A DNA stretch of 64,000 bases from Oscillospiraceae bacterium (lineage in GTDB: Bacteria; Bacillota; Clostridia; Oscillospirales; JAAYXM01), in the NCBI GenBank assembly GCA_015068085.1, contig SVLF01000003.1:19467-83466 (forward strand), in the 5' to 3' direction. The notes under the pieces were generated by a model, which was not told the DNA's origin, did no database searches, and saw only the letters and a list, made by a program, of their open reading frames with translations. The position numbers were made by a program, and so were the translations under genes. The first letter of the stretch is position 1. Every line of letters begins with the position of its first letter. Of the stretch, positions 55,778 through 64,000 are shown piece after piece.

Positions 55778-55805
55778 CGGGACACCGGAGTTTTCCTGTG
55801 TCCCG
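55778..55805 (+). other. Intercistronic hairpin (possible processing or attenuation element)
   Basis: CGGGACAC-cggagttttcct-GTGTCCCG between two signal-peptide genes; no T-tract. Confidence 0.45.
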
Positions 55806-55848
55806 CATATAATCCTTGAACGTAGTTTTTTCGGGAAGGAGAAAACAC

Positions 55849-58800
55849 ATGAAAAGATTTATATCAATATTAATAACTTTGTCGATGATGGTATCGTTCA
55901 TACCGGCAACAGTTGTTTTTGCAGCAGACGAGGTTGCTTACGCAGGAATAAAGATAGAATATCCGACAGCTTTAGCCGGAACAAAGCAGACGACAAACAA
56001 TTATCCGGGAAGCGGAAATCCGGCTGATGAAATAACATACGGAAATAGCTCGGGGCGTGTGGAGTGGCTTTCACAAACGACAAAGGCTGCGGGCTGGAAC
56101 AAAGGCGTTCTTTCTCTTACTGTGGGAGCGGCAGGGCAGTACGGTGCATACAAAATCCGCGTTCCGAAAGCAGGAAAATATGACGTAACTGTTCAATACA
56201 GAACGAGAAACGGCGGAGCAGAGGGAGAAATGTATATTCTCCCGATAAGTGCTAAGGATGGCATAGAAACGGCGCTTTCTTCAGCAATGCCGAAAGTGAT
56301 GGTAGACTTTGGAACGAGCCAAGATGAAACAACTACCACATTCCATGAAGCTGAGGCTTTTATGTGGACTGCCGATAAAGCGGGCGAATACATAGTCGTC
56401 TGGAAAGCAAAAGAAGCAGGTTCCCTCCGTCCTGCAAATCTCATTTTCGACGGAAAAGGAGAAGGCAAAGCTCCGATAAATGCAGAGTCCTCGCTTGCAA
56501 AAGCGACACTCAATCTTGCGAGCGGAGAGAGCACAACGATAACAACGACGTCTGTTACAATGAGTGATTTGAGTGCAGGAAGTGCAGATGACATTGCATC
56601 GCTTACATATGAAAGCTCGGATATAAATGTAGTAACAGTTTCCGGCAACACCGTCACTGCCGCGGGAGAGGGAACTGCAAAGGTATACACAAAAAGCGGA
56701 GACCTCATTATTGCAGAGAATGAGATAAAGGTAAGCAATCTTGAGTATTCCGGATTCTATGCAACATTTCCCACACGTGTTGAAAACGGCGGCTATGCGG
56801 GCGGAACCTTTGTAACGCCCGAGGAACTTGATTATCAGAGCACCGGCGGAAGGGTTGAGTGGTATGATTATAACGGCACATGGAATGAAACTTCTGCTCC
56901 GAACTGGAATTCAAGTGTCGCAAATATGTTCCTAAACAAAGGTGAGTACGGTGCGTATAAAATAAACCTTCCGGCAAAGGGCTTTTATGACGTGACGTTA
57001 TCTTATCTTGCACGTACCGGAGGAACGGTTGCGGATATGTATCTTCTTCCGGGAGACACAAAAAAGGAAGATATAGCGGAAGCTGTACAAGATGCAGAAC
57101 CGATTATTAAAGGTCTTGACTTTTTAGATACGGCAAACGGCGTTAAGGATAAAACGTTATGCGAATACAAGTTCGGTTACAACGCCGAAGCTGCGGGTGA
57201 TCTAATCGTTGTGTGGGTATGCACCAAGGAAGGTGGCGGAACGGTTCGCCCTGCAAACCTCATTTTTGACGGAGGTAATGCTCGTGCTGTCAGCTATGTC
57301 GATTTTAAAATCTCAGCGACATTAAAGCCGAGTGTATCACTTTATTTGTCCGACGGTAATATCGTTGACGGATCAAATGCGGCGATTACATACACCTCGT
57401 CGGATGAGACACTCCTCAAAATCAATAACACAACAGGAAAGTTTACAGGTCTCGGTGCAGGTGATGTTAAGGTTACTGCCTCTATAGTTTATGACGGAAA
57501 AACATACACAGCAGAAACAGTTAAAACGCTTACCGGAGAGGAAACGCTTCCGTACAGCAACGCGGCAAGAAAATATATGTTCAACAAGAAAAGCTCGGAT
57601 TTCGTCCAGACGATTATTGATGAAGGACAAACTGAGCCGAAAGCCAATGATGTCCGAAACATAAAGTATGAACACACCGACAATAACTATGCATGGTACG
57701 GAACAACAGAGAATAAATACAATGCCGCTTACTGCTATGCACAAGAAGCTGCACCGAGCGGAAGAATGCGTATGTATAGAAATGCGGGTGGCTGGACCGG
57801 CTTCAGAATTATGATTCCTGAGCGCGGAAGATATGCCGTACATATGGAGTATATAAAGTATTTCAATAGCGAAGGTCCTTCCGATGTGTATATAATTCCG
57901 GCAGATGTTTCGCCGGAAAATGCCGGAGAATATCTTACGGCAGATTATTATGTAGGAACAATAAATACGCTTGACCCGACTGTTTCCGACCTTACGCTTG
58001 CGGATTCATGGATAGGTGAAGTGAATATTCCTGCCGCCGGCGAATATGCGGTTATATTCAAGGCTAAGACGAAATCATATACAACAATCAGATCACTCAC
58101 TCTCGATGGCGTAGCGGGAATGAAACGCGTGGAGCTCGTTGCCGAAAATAACGGTGTTGATGTCGGGAAGAATCTTCAGACATCAGTTCGTGCATTCCTT
58201 CTTGACGGAACAGAAATTCCGTCTGGCGAGATTTCCGTGGAATATGCCTCCGAACAGCCGCACATTGCGAGTGTTTCGGAGACGGGACTTATTACCGGTG
58301 TGTATGAAGGTGTAGCAAATATAACAGCAACCGTAAGATACGGTACAGATATGTCAAAGGCGACATTTACGGTAAGCGTAACGGATAACAGCGGGATGAA
58401 GAGCGCAGAGATCACGACGTTCTCCGATGAGCTCTATGTCGGAAGCAAGACAAGAATAACGCTTCTTGCGCATATGAACAGCGGAAATACGCTTCTTGTT
58501 CCTTTTGAGAATGCACAGTTCTCTTTTACAGGACAGCCGGATATCCTTTCTGCGGAGAACGGGATTCTTTCTGCAAATGCTGAAGGTGAAGCAAGCGTAA
58601 AAGCAACCGTATCCTTCCGTGGCGAAACGAGAGATACAAACGAACTCACCTTTGATATAAAGGTCGGCACACAGAAGAGCCGCACAACTATTTACACCGA
58701 TGAAATGCGCGAGGCTGCGCTTTACAACGCAAAGAATTATGATTGGGCAAAAACACTTGTAAAAAGCGCAACGGCAAAGGCGGATAAATATCTGGATAAG

Positions 58801-61800
58801 ATAGATTATATCTATGATATGATTGAACCGGATAATCTTCCGAGGTCGATGACGGCAGCACTGTTGGATGATCCGAATGCATACAACTGTATCTATTGCG
58901 GTATAGATATTCGTGATGAATACGGTTCATATCATTGGGGTGTGGATCCCATTTCTCGTCCGTGGAAGATTCAGTGCCCGGATTGTAAGCGCCTTTTCCC
59001 GTCAAATGATTTTGAAAGCTTCTATGAACTCGGAAAAGATGAGCACGGAGTATTTGAGCTTGCCCGCGCACGTCAGCTTCACCATGAAATGCTTTATCAC
59101 AAGGACGGAGCAGAATGTACATGTCTTGCACCAACGGAAGAAAATTCGCCTGAATGGTATGAGTTTTATGGCTATGGAATAGAGGGCGGATATCTCTATA
59201 ACGATATGTATGGAGATGTTGGCAAAGAACTCGGAGTTCCGGAAAATGAAATAGGTCGTTGGGGAGTAGATGACGGTTGGGGATATGCTACCGGTGAAAA
59301 AGCGGGTACCGGAATTCCGATAAGAAAGGCGTTTATTGCATTTTACAATTTTGCTATCTGGTCGTATGGCAGCCCTGTTAACTATATACCCACTGCCATT
59401 AATGCATTGCGTGATGCATATCTCTACACGGGTGATGAAAAGTATGGAATTCCCGGCGCGATACTGACCGACAGAATTGCAGATGTTTATCCATCATATG
59501 AATGGGAACCGTATATAGAATTTCAGCATTCACACGGCGGTTCAAATCAAGGAAAAATTGACGGTTCAATCTGGGGCAGAAATCAGGGAATATGCTTTGC
59601 CAATGCGTATGACGCATTCTGGCCGCTGATGGGGCATCAGAAAGTTATCGAATATCTTTCCGAAAAAGCCGTGAAATTTGGTTTGGAGAACGAAAAGCTT
59701 TCGGCTGAAATGATACGCAAAAACTGCGATGACGGTATATGCCGTGAGATTTTTAAGGCGGCTAAGAATGCGCAGATACGTTCAAACTTCGGCGGACACC
59801 ATATGACAGTTGCGTCTGCTGCAATTGCTCTCGATTCGATGCCGGATACCGAGGAAATGTTTGCGTGGTTGAACTCACCTTCGGAGATAACGCAAAAGGT
59901 AGAGTATAAATACGGCAAGAAATTCTCAATTTATACGGGAAATTCCGGAGGTGAGATGCTTGCAACCGTTTTGCGGGATGTAAACCGCGATGGTTTCGGT
60001 AACGAGGTAAGCATAACTTATAACCAGGGATGGCTTACAAACATTCAGGATACGGTTGAGCTTTTTTACAACTATGACAGGGATAACGAGTTGAATCTTT
60101 ACAACAATCCTAAATTCCGCAAGATGTTTTATTCAACATTCAAAATGACGTTGGCGGGAAATTATTCCCTACAGGTAGGTGACCAATACAGCACGGCAAG
60201 TACGGGGAATCTGACCGACAAAGCTGTTACGCTTATGGGCTATTTGCGTTTGGGAGATCCGGTGCTTGCGCGGATGTATCATCTGCTTATTCAAACGCAC
60301 TCAAACCCCTCAATTTTCAAGAATATATTTGAAAAGAGAATGGGAACAATCGATGATGAGATTGAAGATTTGGTTGAGGAATACGGTGAGGTTAAGCTTG
60401 GAAGCGAAAATCTCGCGGGATACGGGCTTGCAGTGCTCCGCGACGGCGAGAAGATAAAGGGATCAAACGCAAAAAACTTAGAGCGTGATACGTGGCTATG
60501 GTATGGAATGAGCGAAACATCACACGGGCATTATGATTTCCTGCAGATGGGTGTTGATGCTTACGGATTTAACTTTACTCCCGACCTTGGATATCCGGGT
60601 GCAACTCAGGCTGATCCTAACAGACTGCAGTGGGTAAGAAATACTCTTTCGCATAACACTATAGTTGTAGATGGAAAACAGCAGAACTATATAAGTGCAG
60701 GAACACCACTTCATTTTGATGACGTAGGGCGCGTAAAGCTTGTTGATGTTGAAGCACCACAGTCTTACGAGGAAACAGATATCTACCGCAGAACACTTGT
60801 GTCGGTGCAGGCATCAAATGAGGTTGATTATACCGTGGATTTCTTCCGTGTTCGCGGTGGAAATGAGCATATCTACAGCTTCCATACACAGTCATTCAAT
60901 GGTGTTACAACCGATGGGCTGAATATGGTGGCACAGAACGGCGGAACATATGCCGGAGAAAACACGGAGTACGGCAAAGATCCGAATACGGATCCCAATA
61001 CGCAGGGGGGCTATATTTACGAAACACTTTATCCGCGCGGGTATACGTGGCTCAGAAATGTTCGTCGTGACGAATCACCTGAGAATGCACAATTCTCTGT
61101 AAACTTCAAGCAGACCGACTTTAATAAGCAGGTTGCAGATTCAAGTGGACTTAATCTTAAATGGACAGCACTTAACGATTGGAAACCGTCAAGTGTGGGT
61201 ATTGCAACGGCGGAAACTCCCAAAATACACCACAATAAGAACATTCCTGAGCTTGATTATATGCTTGTTCACAGAAAGAGTGATGAAAGTCTTGACACTC
61301 TCTTCACCTCGGTTATCCAGCCGCATAAGGGCAGTGAGTATATCGAAAGTATGGACAGCGTTGCGCTTGCTGTAACCGGTGGAACAGAAACAGGCGATGA
61401 TACTGCAAAAGCAGTAAAGGTAAAGCTTAAGAACGGAAGAACGGACTATGTTATCTACGCAACAAATAACAGTGTTACATATACGCTCACCGATGGGAAT
61501 ATAAGTTTCGACTTCCGCGGATTTGTCGGTGTTTATTCAGTAAATGAAAACGGTGCAAGCATTTATTCATATGTAAATGACGGAGATATCATCGGCGATA
61601 TAGCGACAACTGCAAGAGTTTCCGGCAAGGTGGTTGACTTTGAAAAAGAACTCAAGACGGAAAACTACATTACCGTAGAGCTTAACAACGAGGTTGATGC
61701 AATGTCCCTTGCGGGAAGATACATCTATGTTGATAATTCCGGAAAGAGCAACGGAGCATATAAAATAGAGAGAGCAGAGGTGGATGGCAGAAACGCAATT

Positions 61801-62973
61801 CTTGATATCGGCGATGTAACTCTGATAAACGAATACCGCGATCCGTCAAATCTCAATCTTGGGTATATCTACAATATAGCGGAAAATGATAAATTTGTCA
61901 TCCCGTTGTCTGCGACAGAAGATATCGCACCTGTGTTGGATGAAGTCGCTAACAACCTGACAACAAGTGCAGGTTCATCAATCAGCGTCACGGTGAACGC
62001 CACGAGCCCCGCAGAGGAAAGTATAACATATGTTGGTACACATCTTCCTCGCGGTGCATCAATCGACAGTGTAAGCGGAAAAGTGACGTGGAAGCCTGAT
62101 GCAAGCCAGGTGGGTATGCATACTTTTGTTATAACAGCACGTGATACTTCAGGACGTGAAAACACCACAAGCTTTGATATAACTGTATATGGTTCAACAA
62201 CGGGTAAGCCGTCAACCGAAAATTCCGGTGCATCAAGTGAAGGTGCTGGTTCTGCCAGCGGTGGAGGAGGCGGTGGCGGCGGAGCCGCACCGACCAATGA
62301 GCCAGAGGATACAGCTGATACTGACAAAACCAACGACGATGAAAGCCTTCTCCCCGATGAAAAGGTGCAGAGCGCAGGCGAGACGGCTGAGCTGGAAAAA
62401 ACGCAATTCACCGATCTTGGTAACCACGCATGGGCAGCGGACGCGATAACCACACTCGCGGACGATGGAATAATAAGAGGAACAACATCTGACACGTATT
62501 CACCGGCAAATAACATTACTCGTGCTGATTTCGCGTCCCTGCTCGTCCGCGCGTTCAAGCTTGAAAGCTCGGACACCGAAAATTTCGCAGACGTATCGGT
62601 AAACGACTACTTTGCACCTGAGCTTTCAATAGCACGAAATACCGGAATTGTCAACGGCATCGGCGATAACAAATTTGCGCCTCGCAACACCATCACCCGC
62701 CAGGATATGATGGTTATAGTATATCGCACGTTGACAACCAATCCTGTAGGGGAGGGGCTCCGTGCCCTCCCGAAAACGGACGTGGAGGAAGAGCGATACC
62801 CTGACTTCACAATCGTCGCATCTTACGCAAAAGAAGCAGTATCCGCTCTTATCAGCGCAGGACTTATTAAGGGTAAAAACGGACGTGTTGCACCGACGGA
62901 TTATACAACAAGGGCGGAAGTTGCAGTGCTTATCAAACGTATACTGGATTATACAAAACAAGGAGGAAATTAA
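55849..62973 (+). CDS. Giant secreted SLH-anchored heparinase II/III-like protein, paralogue of 12831-20603
   Basis: Start MKRFISILITLSMMVSFIPATVVFA; three repeated modules; CIYCG...CPDCKRLFPSNDF; TSHGHYDFLQMGVDAYGFNFTPDLGYP, NTLSHNTIVVDGKQQ; three SLH domains. Confidence 0.86.
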   Translation: MKRFISILITLSMMVSFIPATVVFAADEVAYAGIKIEYPTALAGTKQTTNNYPGSGNPADEITYGNSSGRVEWLSQTTKAAGWNKGVLSLTVGAAGQYGAYKIRVPKAGKYDVTVQYRTRNGGAEGEMYILPISAKDGIETALSSAMPKVMVDFGTSQDETTTTFHEAEAFMWTADKAGEYIVVWKAKEAGSLRPANLIFDGKGEGKAPINAESSLAKATLNLASGESTTITTTSVTMSDLSAGSADDIASLTYESSDINVVTVSGNTVTAAGEGTAKVYTKSGDLIIAENEIKVSNLEYSGFYATFPTRVENGGYAGGTFVTPEELDYQSTGGRVEWYDYNGTWNETSAPNWNSSVANMFLNKGEYGAYKINLPAKGFYDVTLSYLARTGGTVADMYLLPGDTKKEDIAEAVQDAEPIIKGLDFLDTANGVKDKTLCEYKFGYNAEAAGDLIVVWVCTKEGGGTVRPANLIFDGGNARAVSYVDFKISATLKPSVSLYLSDGNIVDGSNAAITYTSSDETLLKINNTTGKFTGLGAGDVKVTASIVYDGKTYTAETVKTLTGEETLPYSNAARKYMFNKKSSDFVQTIIDEGQTEPKANDVRNIKYEHTDNNYAWYGTTENKYNAAYCYAQEAAPSGRMRMYRNAGGWTGFRIMIPERGRYAVHMEYIKYFNSEGPSDVYIIPADVSPENAGEYLTADYYVGTINTLDPTVSDLTLADSWIGEVNIPAAGEYAVIFKAKTKSYTTIRSLTLDGVAGMKRVELVAENNGVDVGKNLQTSVRAFLLDGTEIPSGEISVEYASEQPHIASVSETGLITGVYEGVANITATVRYGTDMSKATFTVSVTDNSGMKSAEITTFSDELYVGSKTRITLLAHMNSGNTLLVPFENAQFSFTGQPDILSAENGILSANAEGEASVKATVSFRGETRDTNELTFDIKVGTQKSRTTIYTDEMREAALYNAKNYDWAKTLVKSATAKADKYLDKIDYIYDMIEPDNLPRSMTAALLDDPNAYNCIYCGIDIRDEYGSYHWGVDPISRPWKIQCPDCKRLFPSNDFESFYELGKDEHGVFELARARQLHHEMLYHKDGAECTCLAPTEENSPEWYEFYGYGIEGGYLYNDMYGDVGKELGVPENEIGRWGVDDGWGYATGEKAGTGIPIRKAFIAFYNFAIWSYGSPVNYIPTAINALRDAYLYTGDEKYGIPGAILTDRIADVYPSYEWEPYIEFQHSHGGSNQGKIDGSIWGRNQGICFANAYDAFWPLMGHQKVIEYLSEKAVKFGLENEKLSAEMIRKNCDDGICREIFKAAKNAQIRSNFGGHHMTVASAAIALDSMPDTEEMFAWLNSPSEITQKVEYKYGKKFSIYTGNSGGEMLATVLRDVNRDGFGNEVSITYNQGWLTNIQDTVELFYNYDRDNELNLYNNPKFRKMFYSTFKMTLAGNYSLQVGDQYSTASTGNLTDKAVTLMGYLRLGDPVLARMYHLLIQTHSNPSIFKNIFEKRMGTIDDEIEDLVEEYGEVKLGSENLAGYGLAVLRDGEKIKGSNAKNLERDTWLWYGMSETSHGHYDFLQMGVDAYGFNFTPDLGYPGATQADPNRLQWVRNTLSHNTIVVDGKQQNYISAGTPLHFDDVGRVKLVDVEAPQSYEETDIYRRTLVSVQASNEVDYTVDFFRVRGGNEHIYSFHTQSFNGVTTDGLNMVAQNGGTYAGENTEYGKDPNTDPNTQGGYIYETLYPRGYTWLRNVRRDESPENAQFSVNFKQTDFNKQVADSSGLNLKWTALNDWKPSSVGIATAETPKIHHNKNIPELDYMLVHRKSDESLDTLFTSVIQPHKGSEYIESMDSVALAVTGGTETGDDTAKAVKVKLKNGRTDYVIYATNNSVTYTLTDGNISFDFRGFVGVYSVNENGASIYSYVNDGDIIGDIATTARVSGKVVDFEKELKTENYITVELNNEVDAMSLAGRYIYVDNSGKSNGAYKIERAEVDGRNAILDIGDVTLINEYRDPSNLNLGYIYNIAENDKFVIPLSATEDIAPVLDEVANNLTTSAGSSISVTVNATSPAEESITYVGTHLPRGASIDSVSGKVTWKPDASQVGMHTFVITARDTSGRENTTSFDITVYGSTTGKPSTENSGASSEGAGSASGGGGGGGGAAPTNEPEDTADTDKTNDDESLLPDEKVQSAGETAELEKTQFTDLGNHAWAADAITTLADDGIIRGTTSDTYSPANNITRADFASLLVRAFKLESSDTENFADVSVNDYFAPELSIARNTGIVNGIGDNKFAPRNTITRQDMMVIVYRTLTTNPVGEGLRALPKTDVEEERYPDFTIVASYAKEAVSALISAGLIKGKNGRVAPTDYTTRAEVAVLIKRILDYTKQGGN
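62745..62775. repeat. Palindromic REP-like insertion kept in frame between SLH2 and SLH3
   Basis: TGTAGGGGAGGGGCTCCGTGCCCTCCCG; stem GGGAGGG (62750-62756)/CCCTCCC (62765-62771). Confidence 0.55.
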
Positions 62974-62975
62974 AA

Positions 62976-64000
62976 ATGTCAAGAATTTGTATCCCTGATT
63001 ATGAGTATCAGGACAGAATCAAGCGTGCCGCAAAAATGGTAGCAGATCGCGGACTTGATGTAATGGTTGTTTCGAGTACCGAATCTGACTATGCTAACGC
63101 ACGTTATTTCAGCGGCTTCTGGCCGCTCTTTGAGCGCGCAGGTGTTGCAATCGCCGCAAACGGAGATGCAGCTCTTCTTGTAGGACCGGAGTGCACTATT
63201 TTCGCACAGGACGTTTCAAAAATTGATAAAATTTTCTGTCTTAAGGAGTTCCGCGAGTCTGCAGACCCGTCTTATCCGGAACTTACACCGAGCACATTCC
63301 GCGATGTTTTCAAGGCAATCGGCGTTACCGGTGAGAACATAAAGATTGGTCTCGGAAGCTACATAGAATGCACTCTTCCGATTTTCGAAGGTCTTCGTGA
63401 AAGCTTCCCGAAAGCTGAAATAGTAAAGTGCAATGAAATCATGGTTGATCTTCGCAAGATAAAGAGTGAGAACGAGCTTGCCTGCATCAAGGAAGGCTTC
63501 CGCATTATCGAGCTTGCAACCGATGAGGTTATCCGCGCGCTCAAGCCCGGTGTTACAGAGCTTGAAATGGTCGGCGTTGCACAGCGCGTTATCTACGAAA
63601 ACGGAGCAGAATACGAGGGACTTCCGATGTACGTTTTCAGTGAATCATCCACCCGCCACGCAATCAGCCGTTCAAGCTACAAGAAAATTGGCAAGGGAGA
63701 TATTGTTCAGCTTAATCTCTCGGCTAAGATTGACGGATATTCCCCTGCAATAGGCCTTCCGGTAATTATGGGTAAACTCAGCGAGGATCGTCGCGCATAC
63801 ATCGACTTCTGCCTTAAAGCACATGACTGGACCTGCGAAAGGATAAAGGCAGGCGTTATGGCAAGCGATATTGCAAAGGATTTCTACAAGCTTTATGAGG
63901 AGAACGGATATAAGGACAGCTTCGTTTACGGTCCCTGCCACGGAACGGGTATGATTGAGGTTGAGCCGCCATGGATGGAAACAATCAGCGATTATCTGCT
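62976..64000 (+). CDS. M24-family metallopeptidase / Xaa-Pro aminopeptidase-like (truncated by window end)
   Basis: ATG after aaggaggaaat; MSRICIPDYEYQDRIKRAAKMVADRGLDVMVVSS...; creatinase N-domain then LKPGVTELEMV...GPCHGTGMIEVEPPWM. Confidence 0.85.
   Translation, partial: MSRICIPDYEYQDRIKRAAKMVADRGLDVMVVSSTESDYANARYFSGFWPLFERAGVAIAANGDAALLVGPECTIFAQDVSKIDKIFCLKEFRESADPSYPELTPSTFRDVFKAIGVTGENIKIGLGSYIECTLPIFEGLRESFPKAEIVKCNEIMVDLRKIKSENELACIKEGFRIIELATDEVIRALKPGVTELEMVGVAQRVIYENGAEYEGLPMYVFSESSTRHAISRSSYKKIGKGDIVQLNLSAKIDGYSPAIGLPVIMGKLSEDRRAYIDFCLKAHDWTCERIKAGVMASDIAKDFYKLYEENGYKDSFVYGPCHGTGMIEVEPPWMETISDYL

Overview
64-kb chromosomal window of a Gram-positive, probably clostridial (Oscillospirales-like) bacterium. 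Assignment is from gene content and style only, with no database search. Housekeeping blocks: hom-lysC; a thiamine-salvage operon thiW-thiM-thiE-thiD-cytX-thiN behind a TPP riboswitch; SPOCS/LysM protein; small-KdpD/KdpE two-component system next to Na/Pi and SLC13-type transporters; tRNA-fMet and tRNA-Leu; YigZ; HflX; AddAB. The accessory content is two paralogous carbohydrate loci. Locus 1 (~4.9-23.2 kb): esterase, GH2, secreted multi-module protein, AraC, 2590-aa SLH-anchored heparinase II/III-like protein, Gfo/Idh oxidoreductase, solute-binding protein. Locus 2 (~48.9-64 kb): AraC, Gfo/Idh oxidoreductase, beta-helix protein, secreted multi-module protein, ~2374-aa SLH heparinase-like protein, M24 peptidase. 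Best candidates for something undescribed: (i) a ~170-aa module present ten times in four secreted proteins, always paired with Ig-like domains; (ii) tandem 21-bp AraC-type operators upstream of locus promoters, one facing antisense through its own araC; (iii) a degenerate second TPP-like element with mutually exclusive CGAGG/CCTCG helices directly before thiW; (iv) palindromic REP-like insertions kept in frame at the same inter-SLH position of both giant proteins; (v) a consensus promoter plus 20-bp perfect palindrome 2 nt from the stop of a ROK regulator, pointing antisense to it. All functional assignments are from reading the translations by eye.
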